Positions 1 through 7,074 are shown, counted from the stretch's first letter. The stretch: 8,374 nt of DNA from an uncultured Porphyromonadaceae bacterium (GCA_900542255.1 UQMR01000084.1:1-8374), one strand, 5' to 3'. The notes: generated by a model from the letters alone, not told the origin. A program made the numbers and translations.

Positions 1-180
1 CCGCCGCCGCTCAATGCGAGTCCTATTTTATAGGGATGGCTCTCTTTTTTCTTTTTGCTGAATAAGAACATGCCGTATGTCGTTTGATGCAGCGAATATA
101 CGCTTTTTTTATGAATATGCAAAAGGTGCATTCCCGTATATCTTTCATCTTAACGAAGAGCCGGTTTTGAAAAATATTTA
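1..180. other. Non-coding upstream region, AT-rich
   Basis: No reading frame here can be assigned to a protein. The left edge is a short CCG run. Two weak structures are visible. One is a hairpin near 18-42 followed by T-rich sequence (listed separately). The other is an imperfect inverted repeat at 92-103 (GCG and CGC arms around AATATA) followed by seven T at 104-110, which could be a second weak terminator or chance. Beyond these I see nothing supportable. The region probably separates an upstream transcription unit from the operon that starts near 227. Confidence 0.5.
18..56 (+). terminator. Possible rho-independent terminator of an upstream gene
   Basis: CCTAT (22-26) pairs with ATAGG (30-34) over a three-base loop. 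GAG (18-20) can also pair with CTC (40-42), using a competing outer stem. T-runs follow at 45-50 and 52-56. The stem is short and the T-run is offset, so this is only a candidate for ending a gene that lies to the left of the window. Confidence 0.3.
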
Positions 181-189
181 GTGCGACGC

Positions 190-220
190 TTTGTTATAGG
201 AGGTCTATTCTGTACCTTTG
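190..220 (+). promoter_or_regulatory. Bacteroidetes-type sigma-70 promoter of the operon
   Basis: TTTG at 190-193 is separated by 19 bases from TACCTTTG at 213-220. This matches the known Bacteroidetes consensus of a -33 TTTG and a -7 TAnnTTTG element spaced 19-21 bases apart. Transcription would start around 227, leaving a leader of only about 14 bases before the ATG at 241. The position rules against the longer reading frame that begins at 181, because that start would lie upstream of the transcript. Confidence 0.75.
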
Positions 221-240
221 CAAAGAGTAAAAGCAAGAAT

Positions 241-813
241 ATGAGAACAAGAGTAGAGGATATTGCTCAGGCTTGCGCCGTAATGGAGCGGGGCGGAGTG
301 ATATTGTATCCTACCGATACAATATGGGGAATAGGTTGCGATGCGACCAATTCAGAAGCGGTGCGCCGAGTCTATGAGATAAAGCGTAGGGCTGATAATA
401 AGGCTCTTATTGTACTTACGGATTCTATGGCGAAAGTGGAGTTTTATGTAGATGAAATTCCCGATATTGCATGGGATTTGGTAGAACTGTCGGCAAAACC
501 GCTCACCATTATCTATTCAGGAGCCCGCAATTTGGCTCCCGAGCTATTGGGCGATGACGGTAGTGTGGGTATCCGCGTAACGCAAGAATCTTTTTCGCAG
601 GCGTTGTGCCGCAAGTTCAGGAAACCTATCGTATCTACGTCGGCCAATGTAAGCGGCGACAAATCTCCCTGTAATTTTGCCGAGATATCGGATGAAATAA
701 AACAGGCTGTCGATTATATCGTAGAAGCACGGCAGGAGGAGAAGACCGAAGCAAAACCTTCGGGAATTATAAAAGTAGGTAAAGGCGGGCTGATAAAAGT
801 AATACGCGAGTGA
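241..813 (+). CDS. tsaC: Threonylcarbamoyl-AMP synthase (Sua5/YciO/YrdC family)
   Basis: This 190-residue enzyme belongs to the family that makes threonylcarbamoyl-AMP from threonine, bicarbonate and ATP, the first step of t6A37 modification of ANN-decoding tRNAs in the cytoplasm. Visible family motifs are YPTDTIWGIGCDA (23-35), the basic KRR (48-50) followed by KALIVLT (54-60), KPLTI (86-90), VGIRV (109-113), the STSANVSG nucleotide-binding motif (132-139) and PSGIIKV (173-179). The length fits the single-domain YrdC/TsaC form, and there is no C-terminal Sua5 domain. The start at 241 is chosen because a strong promoter lies at 190-220, inside the longer frame that opens at 181. The TGA stop overlaps the GTG start of the next gene. 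YciO-type paralogues share the fold, so the exact role is family-level; tsaC is the likely name. Confidence 0.9.
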   Translation: MRTRVEDIAQACAVMERGGVILYPTDTIWGIGCDATNSEAVRRVYEIKRRADNKALIVLTDSMAKVEFYVDEIPDIAWDLVELSAKPLTIIYSGARNLAPELLGDDGSVGIRVTQESFSQALCRKFRKPIVSTSANVSGDKSPCNFAEISDEIKQAVDYIVEARQEEKTEAKPSGIIKVGKGGLIKVIRE

Positions 814-2228
814 TAAGTAGCAAGGCTCAAATAGCAAAGTATGTCGCGTGCGACTATGTAACCTCAAATATTGCATGGTTGCTATTCAATATAGGTAGGT
901 TCTATATGCCTACCGTAGCGTCGGGCTATATAGAGCTGTCGCGTTTCTTGCTCTCGACCAACGTTCTGTGGGGGCAACTCTATATACCGATTATTATGAT
1001 GGCGGTATATTATTTGTCGGGGTATTATAATCAGGCCTTCTTCAAGTCGCGTTTGCACGAACTGATGCTTACCGTGGTATCGGTCATGGTAAATACGCTG
1101 TTCCTTTTCTTTGCAGCCCTTATCAATGATATATCACCGCTACGTACCGAGAATTACGAGCTTTTATTGTTGCTCTTCACCATACAGTTTGTGTGTGTAT
1201 ATGCGGGGCGCATAGCTATAACAGCCGATGCCACCACCAAAATACATACCCGCAAATGGGAGTTCAACACGCTTGTCGTAGGCTGCGGCAGGCAGGCGGC
1301 AAAGCTGATGCGAGACTTGAAGAACCGCACCGAGTCGCTGGGATACCATATCGTAGGATATGTAGATATAGGCGAGGGGGCTTGCTCGCGCCAGCTCGAT
1401 GCACCTATATATCCCGACAATGATTTGCAGGCACTGTGTGACGAACTCGATGTGAAAGAGATATTGGTATCGCTCGACGATAATAATCATGTACAACTCA
1501 ATAACGTAGTCAACAAACTCTTCCCCCTCAATCGCCCGATAAAGATACAGAATGACAATTTCTACCGCCTGTTGGGGCGCGTGAAGTTGTCGAACATCTT
1601 CGGCACTCCATTTGTTGATGTGTGTACGTGTGCCATCTCGGAGGGCGAGAAAAACATCAAGCGCCTCTCTGATATTATCATATCTGCTATCACTTTACTT
1701 GTAATTTCGCCGCTTATAGCAGTACTCGCCATTCTGATAAAACGCGACTCCCGAGGACCGGTATTTTACAGCCAGGAGCGGATAGGCTACCATCACAAGC
1801 CCTTTAAGTTATATAAACTGCGCACGATGTATGTCGATGCCGAGTCTGACGGGCAGCCTCGCTTATCGAGCCCCGACGACAAGCGTATCACCCGAGTGGG
1901 CAGGATTCTGCGTAAATATCGGCTCGACGAGTTGCCCCAGTTTTGGAATGTGCTCAAAGGCGATATGTCGCTTGTAGGGCCGCGTCCCGAACGCGAATAT
2001 TATATACAAAAAATCATGGAAAAGGCACCATATTATACGTTGATGTATCAGATACGACCCGGCATTACATCGTGGGGTATGGTGAAGTATGGATATGCCC
2101 GTAATATAGACGAGATGATACAACGGCTGCAATATGATATTATATATCTGGAAAATATGTCGCTGTTGGTAGACTTGAAAATAATTATATACACCATCCG
2201 TACCGTATTGGGCGGGCGGGGAATGTAA
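810..2228 (+). CDS. Polyprenyl glycosylphosphotransferase (WbaP/WcaJ-like)
   Basis: This 472-residue inner-membrane protein should transfer a sugar-1-phosphate from a nucleotide sugar to undecaprenyl phosphate, the priming step of a surface polysaccharide or glycoprotein glycan. The N-terminal half has about four hydrophobic segments (12-30, 52-70, 87-106, 116-135). A Rossmann-like region with GCGRQA (158-163) follows. The C-terminal catalytic domain begins with a membrane helix at about 286-310 containing a Ser-Pro, typical of the re-entrant helix. It continues with KLRTM (336-340), the Asp-Glu pair D373/E374 in [21 protein letters not shown] (373-393) and RPGITSWG (416-423). The GTG start at 810 is the only plausible start, because an in-frame TAA lies at 780-782 and no other start codon lies between. 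It overlaps the previous stop by 4 bases, which suggests translational coupling. It lacks the QVNGYRG segment found in the second transferase of this window. The sugar cannot be read from the sequence. Confidence 0.9.
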   Translation: MISSKAQIAKYVACDYVTSNIAWLLFNIGRFYMPTVASGYIELSRFLLSTNVLWGQLYIPIIMMAVYYLSGYYNQAFFKSRLHELMLTVVSVMVNTLFLFFAALINDISPLRTENYELLLLLFTIQFVCVYAGRIAITADATTKIHTRKWEFNTLVVGCGRQAAKLMRDLKNRTESLGYHIVGYVDIGEGACSRQLDAPIYPDNDLQALCDELDVKEILVSLDDNNHVQLNNVVNKLFPLNRPIKIQNDNFYRLLGRVKLSNIFGTPFVDVCTCAISEGEKNIKRLSDIIISAITLLVISPLIAVLAILIKRDSRGPVFYSQERIGYHHKPFKLYKLRTMYVDAESDGQPRLSSPDDKRITRVGRILRKYRLDELPQFWNVLKGDMSLVGPRPEREYYIQKIMEKAPYYTLMYQIRPGITSWGMVKYGYARNIDEMIQRLQYDIIYLENMSLLVDLKIIIYTIRTVLGGRGM

Positions 2229-2234
2229 TGCGCT

Positions 2235-4037
2235 ATGATGGAGAAGAAAGAGAGTATCGATAATAAGGATTGGTTTATGCGGGTGCTGGTCTGGCGAGAG
2301 CAGCACATAAGCGAGCGAACGTTTGTACTGATGCTGAGCCTTTTCGTGGGATTGTTTACCGGATTGGCAGCCGTTCTGTTGAAGCATCTTATCTTTTGGA
2401 TACAACAACTTCTCATATCGCACATGGTACCCGACGGAGCCAATTATCTCTATTTTATCTATCCTATCGTGGGGGTGCTGTTGGTAGGGCTCTATGTGCG
2501 ATATGTCGTCAAAGACGATATTTCGCACGGTGTGACCCGCATCCTCTATGCCATCTCGCAGAAGAAGAGCCGTGTGAAACCCCATAATATGTACACCTCG
2601 ATAGTAGCCAGTTCGGTAACGATAGGGTTTGGCGGTTCTGTGGGAGCCGAGGCGCCTATCGTATATACCGGCGCAGCCATAGGTTCCAATATGGGAAGCC
2701 TTTTCAGAATGCCGCCGCACATACTCATGCTCATGGTGGGATGCGGTGCGGCTGCGGCTATTGCGGGGATATTCAAGGCTCCTATTGCAGGAATGCTTTT
2801 CACACTCGAAGTGTTGATGGTAGACCTTACCACAACATCGGTGCTTCCGCTACTCATATCGTCGATTACCGCCGTGACCGTATCGTACGTTTTTACAGGC
2901 TCGGGGGCAGAGTTCAGCTTCGTGCAGACCGAAGACTTCGGCATCGGACGCATCCCGTACGTTATTTTGCTGGGTGTTTTTTGCGGTTTTGTATCGCTGT
3001 ATTTTACCCGCATGATGAACTGGCTCGAAGATCGTTTCCGCAAGTTGGGCGGGCCGTGGAAAAAATTCGCTTTTGGCTCGGCCATATTAGGCCTGTGTAT
3101 CTTTCTGCTGCCCCCGTTGTATGGCGAGGGTTACGAGTCGATTCTGTTGCTTTTGTCGGGCAATACCGAGGAGCTTACGCAGGGCAGTATCTTCTATGCC
3201 GGGCGCGACAATATATGGATTATGGCAGGAGTCATCTTGCTTATCGTGTTACTGAAAGTTTTTGCTACGGCGGCGACCAATGGCGCCGGAGGTGTGGGCG
3301 GAACATTTGCCCCCAGCCTCTATGTAGGTTGCTTTGCCGGGTTCTTGTTTGCCTTCGTCTCGGGAATGTTGGATTTCGTGCCTTCGCTTTCCAATAAGAA
3401 TTTTGCACTGATGGGTATGGCCGGAGTCATGTCGGCAGTCATGCACGCGCCGCTCATGGCGATATTCCTTACCGCCGAGCTGACGGGTAGCTATGCGCTG
3501 TTCCTGCCGCTGATGATAACCTCTACGGTATCGTATGCCACCATACGCATATTTGAGCCGCACAGCATCTATACGATGCGTTTGGCCAAGAAAGGCGAGT
3601 TGCTTACACATAGTAAAGATAAAGCCGTGCTTACTTTGTTGAAGATGGATAGTGTCATAGAGACCGATTTCCTTGTGGTGCATCCGCAAATGACATTGGG
3701 CGATATGGTGAAAGTCATCTCACAGTCGCATCGCAATGTGTTTCCCGTAACCGACGACGAGAACCGATTGCTGGGTATTGTTTTGTTGGATGATATACGC
3801 AACATCATGTTCCGTCCCTCATTGTATGAGCGTATGAAGGTACGCAAGTTTATGAGCGCGCCTCCCGCACGCATTATTCTGGGTATGAGCATGGAGTCGG
3901 TAATGAAAACCTTCGATGACACGAATGCATGGAATCTTCCTGTTGTAGACGAGAACGGCAAGTATGAGGGCTTTGTATCGAAGTCGAAGATATTCAACTC
4001 ATATCGCCGTGTGTTGGTACACTATTCACAAGATTAA
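2235..4037 (+). CDS. ClC family chloride carrier with two CBS domains
   Basis: This 600-residue inner-membrane protein moves chloride, probably in exchange for protons. The ClC core spans about residues 30-450. Filter motifs, aligned by eye to E. coli ClC-ec1, are SHGVT (97-101) in place of GSGIP, GAEAP (137-141) with the external gating glutamate at E139, GGTFAP (355-360), and the ion-coordinating tyrosine at Y446. The internal proton glutamate of ClC-ec1 corresponds to V193 here, within LEV. Two cytoplasmic CBS domains follow at about 471-527 and 537-590; such domains commonly bind adenine nucleotides and regulate transport. Translation starts at ATG 2235 or the adjacent ATG 2238, six bases after the preceding stop and in the same frame. 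It lies between a glycan-priming gene and fmt, and nothing in the context explains its physiological role. Whether it is a channel or an exchanger is not decided by the sequence. Confidence 0.93.
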   Translation: MMEKKESIDNKDWFMRVLVWREQHISERTFVLMLSLFVGLFTGLAAVLLKHLIFWIQQLLISHMVPDGANYLYFIYPIVGVLLVGLYVRYVVKDDISHGVTRILYAISQKKSRVKPHNMYTSIVASSVTIGFGGSVGAEAPIVYTGAAIGSNMGSLFRMPPHILMLMVGCGAAAAIAGIFKAPIAGMLFTLEVLMVDLTTTSVLPLLISSITAVTVSYVFTGSGAEFSFVQTEDFGIGRIPYVILLGVFCGFVSLYFTRMMNWLEDRFRKLGGPWKKFAFGSAILGLCIFLLPPLYGEGYESILLLLSGNTEELTQGSIFYAGRDNIWIMAGVILLIVLLKVFATAATNGAGGVGGTFAPSLYVGCFAGFLFAFVSGMLDFVPSLSNKNFALMGMAGVMSAVMHAPLMAIFLTAELTGSYALFLPLMITSTVSYATIRIFEPHSIYTMRLAKKGELLTHSKDKAVLTLLKMDSVIETDFLVVHPQMTLGDMVKVISQSHRNVFPVTDDENRLLGIVLLDDIRNIMFRPSLYERMKVRKFMSAPPARIILGMSMESVMKTFDDTNAWNLPVVDENGKYEGFVSKSKIFNSYRRVLVHYSQD

Positions 4038-4052
4038 GAAAAACCGGATAAG

Positions 4053-5021
4053 ATGGAAAAACGAGATTTACGCATAGTATATATGGGTACGCCCGAGTTT
4101 GCGGTAGAGAGCCTGCGCCTTCTGGTAGAGCGCGGCTATAATGTGGTGGCTGTCGTGACCATGCCCGACAAACCTGCCGGACGAGGGCATAAAATACAGT
4201 TTTCGCCCGTCAAGCAATATGCTTTGGAGCACCAGTTGCCGATATTGCAGCCAGAACGGTTGAAAGACCCCGCTTTCATCGAGGAGTTGCGCGGGTACCG
4301 AGCCGATTTGCAAATCGTAGTGGCATTCCGTATGCTGCCGCAAGTCGTATGGGATATGCCGCCTATGGGAACATTCAACCTGCATGCCTCGTTGTTGCCT
4401 CGTTATCGCGGTGCGGCACCTATCAACTGGGCTATTATAAATGGCGAGAAAGAGACGGGAATAACTACCTTTTTCTTGACGCACGAAATAGATACAGGCA
4501 AGATTATACAACAAAAACGCATTGCCATTGCCGACACCGATAATGTGGGCATCGTGCATGATAAACTTATGGTGCTGGGAGCCGAAATGGTATGCGAGAC
4601 GGTCGATAATATTCTGGCCGGAACAATAGAACCTGTTGCACAGGAAACGCTCGAAGACGGAACACCGTTGCCTCCCGCTCCTAAAATATTCAAAGAGACC
4701 TGCCATGTAGATTGGAATCATACGGTAGAACAGGTATATAATCTGGTGAGAGGTCTCTCGCCCTATCCAGCCGCATGGTGCGAGTGGATTGCTCCCGACG
4801 GACAGGCAATAGGCGTAAAGATTTTTGAAGCATCGCGCCGTGAGTGCCATCATGATCTTACACCCGGTACATTGCGCACCGACGGAAAGAAGAGCATCGA
4901 GATAGCCTGTACCGATGGTTTTTTGCGCCTAGAATCGTTGCAATTGTCTGGCAAAAAGCGACTCTCGGCCGAAGAGCTGTTGCGAGGCTTTCATCTCTCT
5001 GACGAATATGTAGTACGATAG
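4053..5021 (+). CDS. fmt: Methionyl-tRNA formyltransferase
   Basis: This 322-residue cytoplasmic enzyme formylates Met-tRNAfMet using 10-formyltetrahydrofolate, which allows normal bacterial initiation. The N-terminal formyltransferase domain (about 6-190) shows MGTPEFA (11-17) and the catalytic residues N109, H111 and D147 (in NLHAS and EIDTG), which correspond to E. coli N108, H110 and D146. It also carries the signature SLLPRYRGAAPINWAI (113-128). The C-terminal tRNA-binding domain (about 210-315) begins near PAPKIFKETCHVDW. Length matches the family. The loop reading VVAFRMLP (89-96) departs from the more usual VVAYG form. The ATG at 4053 is preceded by an A-rich stretch, 15 bases after the ClC stop and in the same frame. 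No deformylase gene is adjacent. Confidence 0.97.
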   Translation: MEKRDLRIVYMGTPEFAVESLRLLVERGYNVVAVVTMPDKPAGRGHKIQFSPVKQYALEHQLPILQPERLKDPAFIEELRGYRADLQIVVAFRMLPQVVWDMPPMGTFNLHASLLPRYRGAAPINWAIINGEKETGITTFFLTHEIDTGKIIQQKRIAIADTDNVGIVHDKLMVLGAEMVCETVDNILAGTIEPVAQETLEDGTPLPPAPKIFKETCHVDWNHTVEQVYNLVRGLSPYPAAWCEWIAPDGQAIGVKIFEASRRECHHDLTPGTLRTDGKKSIEIACTDGFLRLESLQLSGKKRLSAEELLRGFHLSDEYVVR

Positions 5022-5027
5022 CAGCGT

Positions 5028-5423
5028 ATGAAGATATTGTGGAGCACAATAGGCTCGATAGCGTTGATATTGGGATTTATAGGACTTTTCTTGCCACTCT
5101 TGCCTACAACACCTTTCTGGTTGCTTACGGCCTATTGTTACCTGCGGGGGTACGGCCGCTTGTATAATTGGGCGATGTCTATACCGGTGTTTAGCAGGGT
5201 GGTGGAGAATTTCCGGCTTTATCGCGCCATCCCGCTGCGGGTGAAGATTGTTGCTGTCTCCACGTTATGGATTACACTGTTGCTGTCGGGCTATTTTGTA
5301 GCACGATGGTGGGCGATTCTCTTGCTGCTTGCCGTAGGTGTGGGGGTTACGTGGCATATACTTTCGTATAAGACATTAGATACCCGGGGTGACGATAGCG
5401 ATAAGCCGGCCGCGCGCTCATAA
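5028..5423 (+). CDS. DUF454 (YbaN-like) small membrane protein
   Basis: This 131-residue protein belongs to the DUF454/YbaN family of unknown function. The signature is clear: LGFIGLFLPLLPTTPFWLL (15-33) followed by YCYLRG (36-41), then NWAMSIPVFSRVVENFR and YRAIPLRVKI (65-74). Hydrophobic segments lie at about 5-33 and at 75-112, the latter probably two helices, so it is an inner-membrane protein. The tail (115-131) is hydrophilic. The start at 5028 comes six bases after the fmt stop and is the only ATG after that in-frame TAG. It is the last gene of the operon and ends 14 bases before the convergent gene. No biochemical function can be given; position suggests co-expression with fmt and the ClC gene. 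Confidence 0.85.
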   Translation: MKILWSTIGSIALILGFIGLFLPLLPTTPFWLLTAYCYLRGYGRLYNWAMSIPVFSRVVENFRLYRAIPLRVKIVAVSTLWITLLLSGYFVARWWAILLLLAVGVGVTWHILSYKTLDTRGDDSDKPAARS

Positions 5424-5437
5424 GGAGTGCCGTTCTT

Positions 5438-6823
5438 TCAGTAGGCGTTTTTCTCACCCTTGATGGCATTGACGACAGTGAGATATATGATTTTGAGGTC
5501 GAAGAAGAAATCCCAGTTTTCGATATACCATACGTCATACTGTACGCGCATTTTCATTTGCCACAACTCCTTTGTCTCGCCTCTGTAACCATTTACCTGC
5601 GCCCAACCTGTTATGCCGGGTTTTATGAGGTGGCGCACCATATATGTATCTATCAGTTTCGAATACTCTTCGGTGTGCTTTATCATGTGGGGGCGCGGCC
5701 CTACGACCGACATGTCGCCTTTGAGGACATTCCAAAATTGGGGCAGCTCATCGATACTTGTCTTGCGCAGAAATTCTCCCACCCGTGTTACGCGGGGGTC
5801 GTCCTTGGTTGCTTGCAGGTTGTCGCTGTTATTATTCAGCTTCATCGTACGGAACTTGTAACAGTTGAACTCTTTTCCGCGCAACCCTGTCCTCTTTTGC
5901 TTGAAGAAAACCGGGCCCGGCGAGGAGCATTTTATGGCAATCGCCACAGGAATGAATATGATGGGCGAAAACAGCAATACGCAGCTTGAAAACAGAATGT
6001 CGAACCCTCTTTTTATGGCCTCATTCACTGGCCTTTCGAGCGGCTCCTGCCGGATACTCATAATGGGCACATCGCCGATGCGGTCGAAGTGCAGGCGGCG
6101 GTGCAGGTAGGGCGTTGTACCGGGAATAATATAAAAATGTATGGCGTGTCTCTCGGCAAAGTGCATGAGCGACAACATCTTCTCCTCGGCATTAGTGGGC
6201 AAGGCACAGTATATCTCGTCTATATTGTTTGATACGGCAAAGTCTTCTACATCGGCAGTGGTGCCGCGATATAAGGGATGAGTTTTCCGCAGCTCTTCAT
6301 TGTCGTCGAAGATGCCCATCAGTTTATAGCCATAACCCGTATCGGAGAGTAGTTCCGACTCCAACATCTTGCCCGAACGTCCCGACCCGATGATAATGAC
6401 CCGCTTGAAGTTATACCCTCGGCTGCGGTACATTTTCAGTACTTTGCGTGCTGAAATCCACCATATCGGTAATGCAAAAAGGAGAAATGCGTAGAAACAG
6501 AGGATGTATCGGGCTTTGGCCTCGGAAATATCGGTAAAGAAATAGAGTAGGGCAATAAAGAGGACGGCATGTGATATGGTGGCCTGTACGGCTGTCTTTA
6601 CCGTATGGTTGGCATATACAATACGCTGGTTGTGAATTTGGGAAAAAATGAAGACGATGGGGATATAGGCGATATTTATCAAGGCGCATATCGTAGCGTT
6701 ATAAAATCCGTCATCGAAATCGAAAATCCTGCACGATAACAGATATGACAAATTGATACATATAAAATCGCCCAAAACGACTAATATGCGCAAATATCGT
6801 CCGTATCTTCCTTTTGTGGCCAT
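5438..6823 (-). CDS. Undecaprenyl-phosphate sugar phosphotransferase (WcaJ-type)
   Basis: This 461-residue inner-membrane enzyme should prime glycan synthesis by moving a sugar-1-phosphate, commonly glucose in this subfamily, onto undecaprenyl phosphate. Hydrophobic helices lie at about 11-30, 44-62, 80-97 and 106-124. A Rossmann-like domain follows with GSGRSGK (146-152) and ends at about 255. The catalytic part has a re-entrant helix with Ser-Pro (about 275-298), KFRTM (323-327), the Asp-Glu pair D358/E359 in [21 protein letters not shown] (358-378), [15 protein letters not shown] (401-415) and a C-terminal [15 protein letters not shown] segment. The QVNGYRG stretch and overall architecture favour the WcaJ/EpsE type. 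The start is fixed: an in-frame stop lies at 6842-6844 and no other start codon falls in between. It is monocistronic, convergent with the operon and has no visible glycosyltransferase or flippase partner. Sugar specificity is inferred only. Confidence 0.92.
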   Translation of the reverse strand: MATKGRYGRYLRILVVLGDFICINLSYLLSCRIFDFDDGFYNATICALINIAYIPIVFIFSQIHNQRIVYANHTVKTAVQATISHAVLFIALLYFFTDISEAKARYILCFYAFLLFALPIWWISARKVLKMYRSRGYNFKRVIIIGSGRSGKMLESELLSDTGYGYKLMGIFDDNEELRKTHPLYRGTTADVEDFAVSNNIDEIYCALPTNAEEKMLSLMHFAERHAIHFYIIPGTTPYLHRRLHFDRIGDVPIMSIRQEPLERPVNEAIKRGFDILFSSCVLLFSPIIFIPVAIAIKCSSPGPVFFKQKRTGLRGKEFNCYKFRTMKLNNNSDNLQATKDDPRVTRVGEFLRKTSIDELPQFWNVLKGDMSVVGPRPHMIKHTEEYSKLIDTYMVRHLIKPGITGWAQVNGYRGETKELWQMKMRVQYDVWYIENWDFFFDLKIIYLTVVNAIKGEKNAY

Positions 6824-6863
6824 CTTATTTGTTATATCTCTCTATGAATGATTGTGTGTTTTT

Positions 6864-6892
6864 CAAAGGGATTGTTTTTATCCTTTTGTAAA
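6864..6892 (-). promoter_or_regulatory. Weak candidate promoter of the WcaJ-type gene
   Basis: Read on the - strand, TCCCTTTG (complement of 6864-6871) resembles the Bacteroidetes -7 element TAnnTTTG with one mismatch. TTTA (complement of 6889-6892) stands 17 bases upstream in place of the -33 TTTG. Both the spacing and the -33 element are off consensus. It would give a leader of roughly 35 bases. It is the best match I can see in the gap, but it may not be the real promoter. Confidence 0.25.
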
Positions 6893-6981
6893 GTTCGGGT
6901 ATTCACGTGTACGACGATGTGCGGTCGCTCACAGATTGCGATGCTTTTTTGTGTGTATAGTATTATGCGGTTACAATGAGG

Positions 6982-7006
6982 GGACGACAACGTCTTTGTG
7001 TCGTCC
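6982..7006. repeat. Hairpin: 8-bp perfect inverted repeat
   Basis: GGACGACA (6982-6989) is the exact reverse complement of TGTCGTCC (6999-7006), with a 9-base loop. Neither flank has a proper T-run; on the + strand the bases after it are TGTATGGTTGCATTTT. It may be a second terminator behind the DUF349 gene, or part of the 5' region of the sugar phosphotransferase transcript. Its role is undecided. Confidence 0.4.
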
Positions 7007-7030
7007 TGTATGGTTGCATTTTATATAACG

Positions 7031-7074
7031 TCTTATGGGGCTGTACCTGTTTCTGTTTGGACAGCCCCATAAGA
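7031..7074 (-). terminator. Long perfect hairpin after the DUF349 gene, probable terminator
   Basis: TCTTATGGGGCTGT (7031-7044) is the exact reverse complement of ACAGCCCCATAAGA (7061-7074), a 14-bp stem that extends to 17 with one G-T pair. The loop is 16 bases. The hairpin begins 6 bases beyond the TAA of the minus-strand DUF349 gene, the normal place for a terminator, and GGGGCTGT/ACAGCCCC stems are a familiar style in Bacteroidales. However, the - strand sequence after it (CGTTATATAAAA) has no real U-tract. It may terminate weakly, protect the 3' end from exonucleases, or both. Confidence 0.5.

Noticed and set aside
1..33. Possible 3' end of an upstream gene (frame 1 runs open to a TAG at 31-33)
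   Set aside because: Ten codons of low-complexity sequence are too few to assign, and another frame is equally open; it is left as non-coding or unknown.
92..110. Imperfect GCG/CGC stem followed by seven T as a terminator
   Set aside because: Only three G-C pairs close the stem around mismatched A/T bases, which is too weak to call separately.
181..240. N-terminal extension of the TsaC-type gene from a GTG at 181
   Set aside because: The promoter at 190-220 lies within it, and family proteins start near the ATG at 241.
1863..2720. Long minus-strand open frame (285 codons) opposite the transferase and ClC genes
   Set aside because: It overlaps two well-supported genes, shows no family motif, is rich in His/Tyr/Arg as expected for an antisense shadow, and has no promoter.
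4068..4853. Minus-strand open frame (261 codons) opposite fmt
   Set aside because: It is antisense to a clear fmt coding region and its composition is that of a complementary-strand shadow with no recognisable domain.
5558..5989. Plus-strand open frame opposite the WcaJ-type gene
   Set aside because: It lies wholly within the catalytic region of the real gene on the other strand and has no motif of its own.
810..6823. A capsule or O-antigen biosynthesis cluster
   Set aside because: Only two priming enzymes are present; there is no flippase, polymerase, chain-length regulator or further glycosyltransferase.
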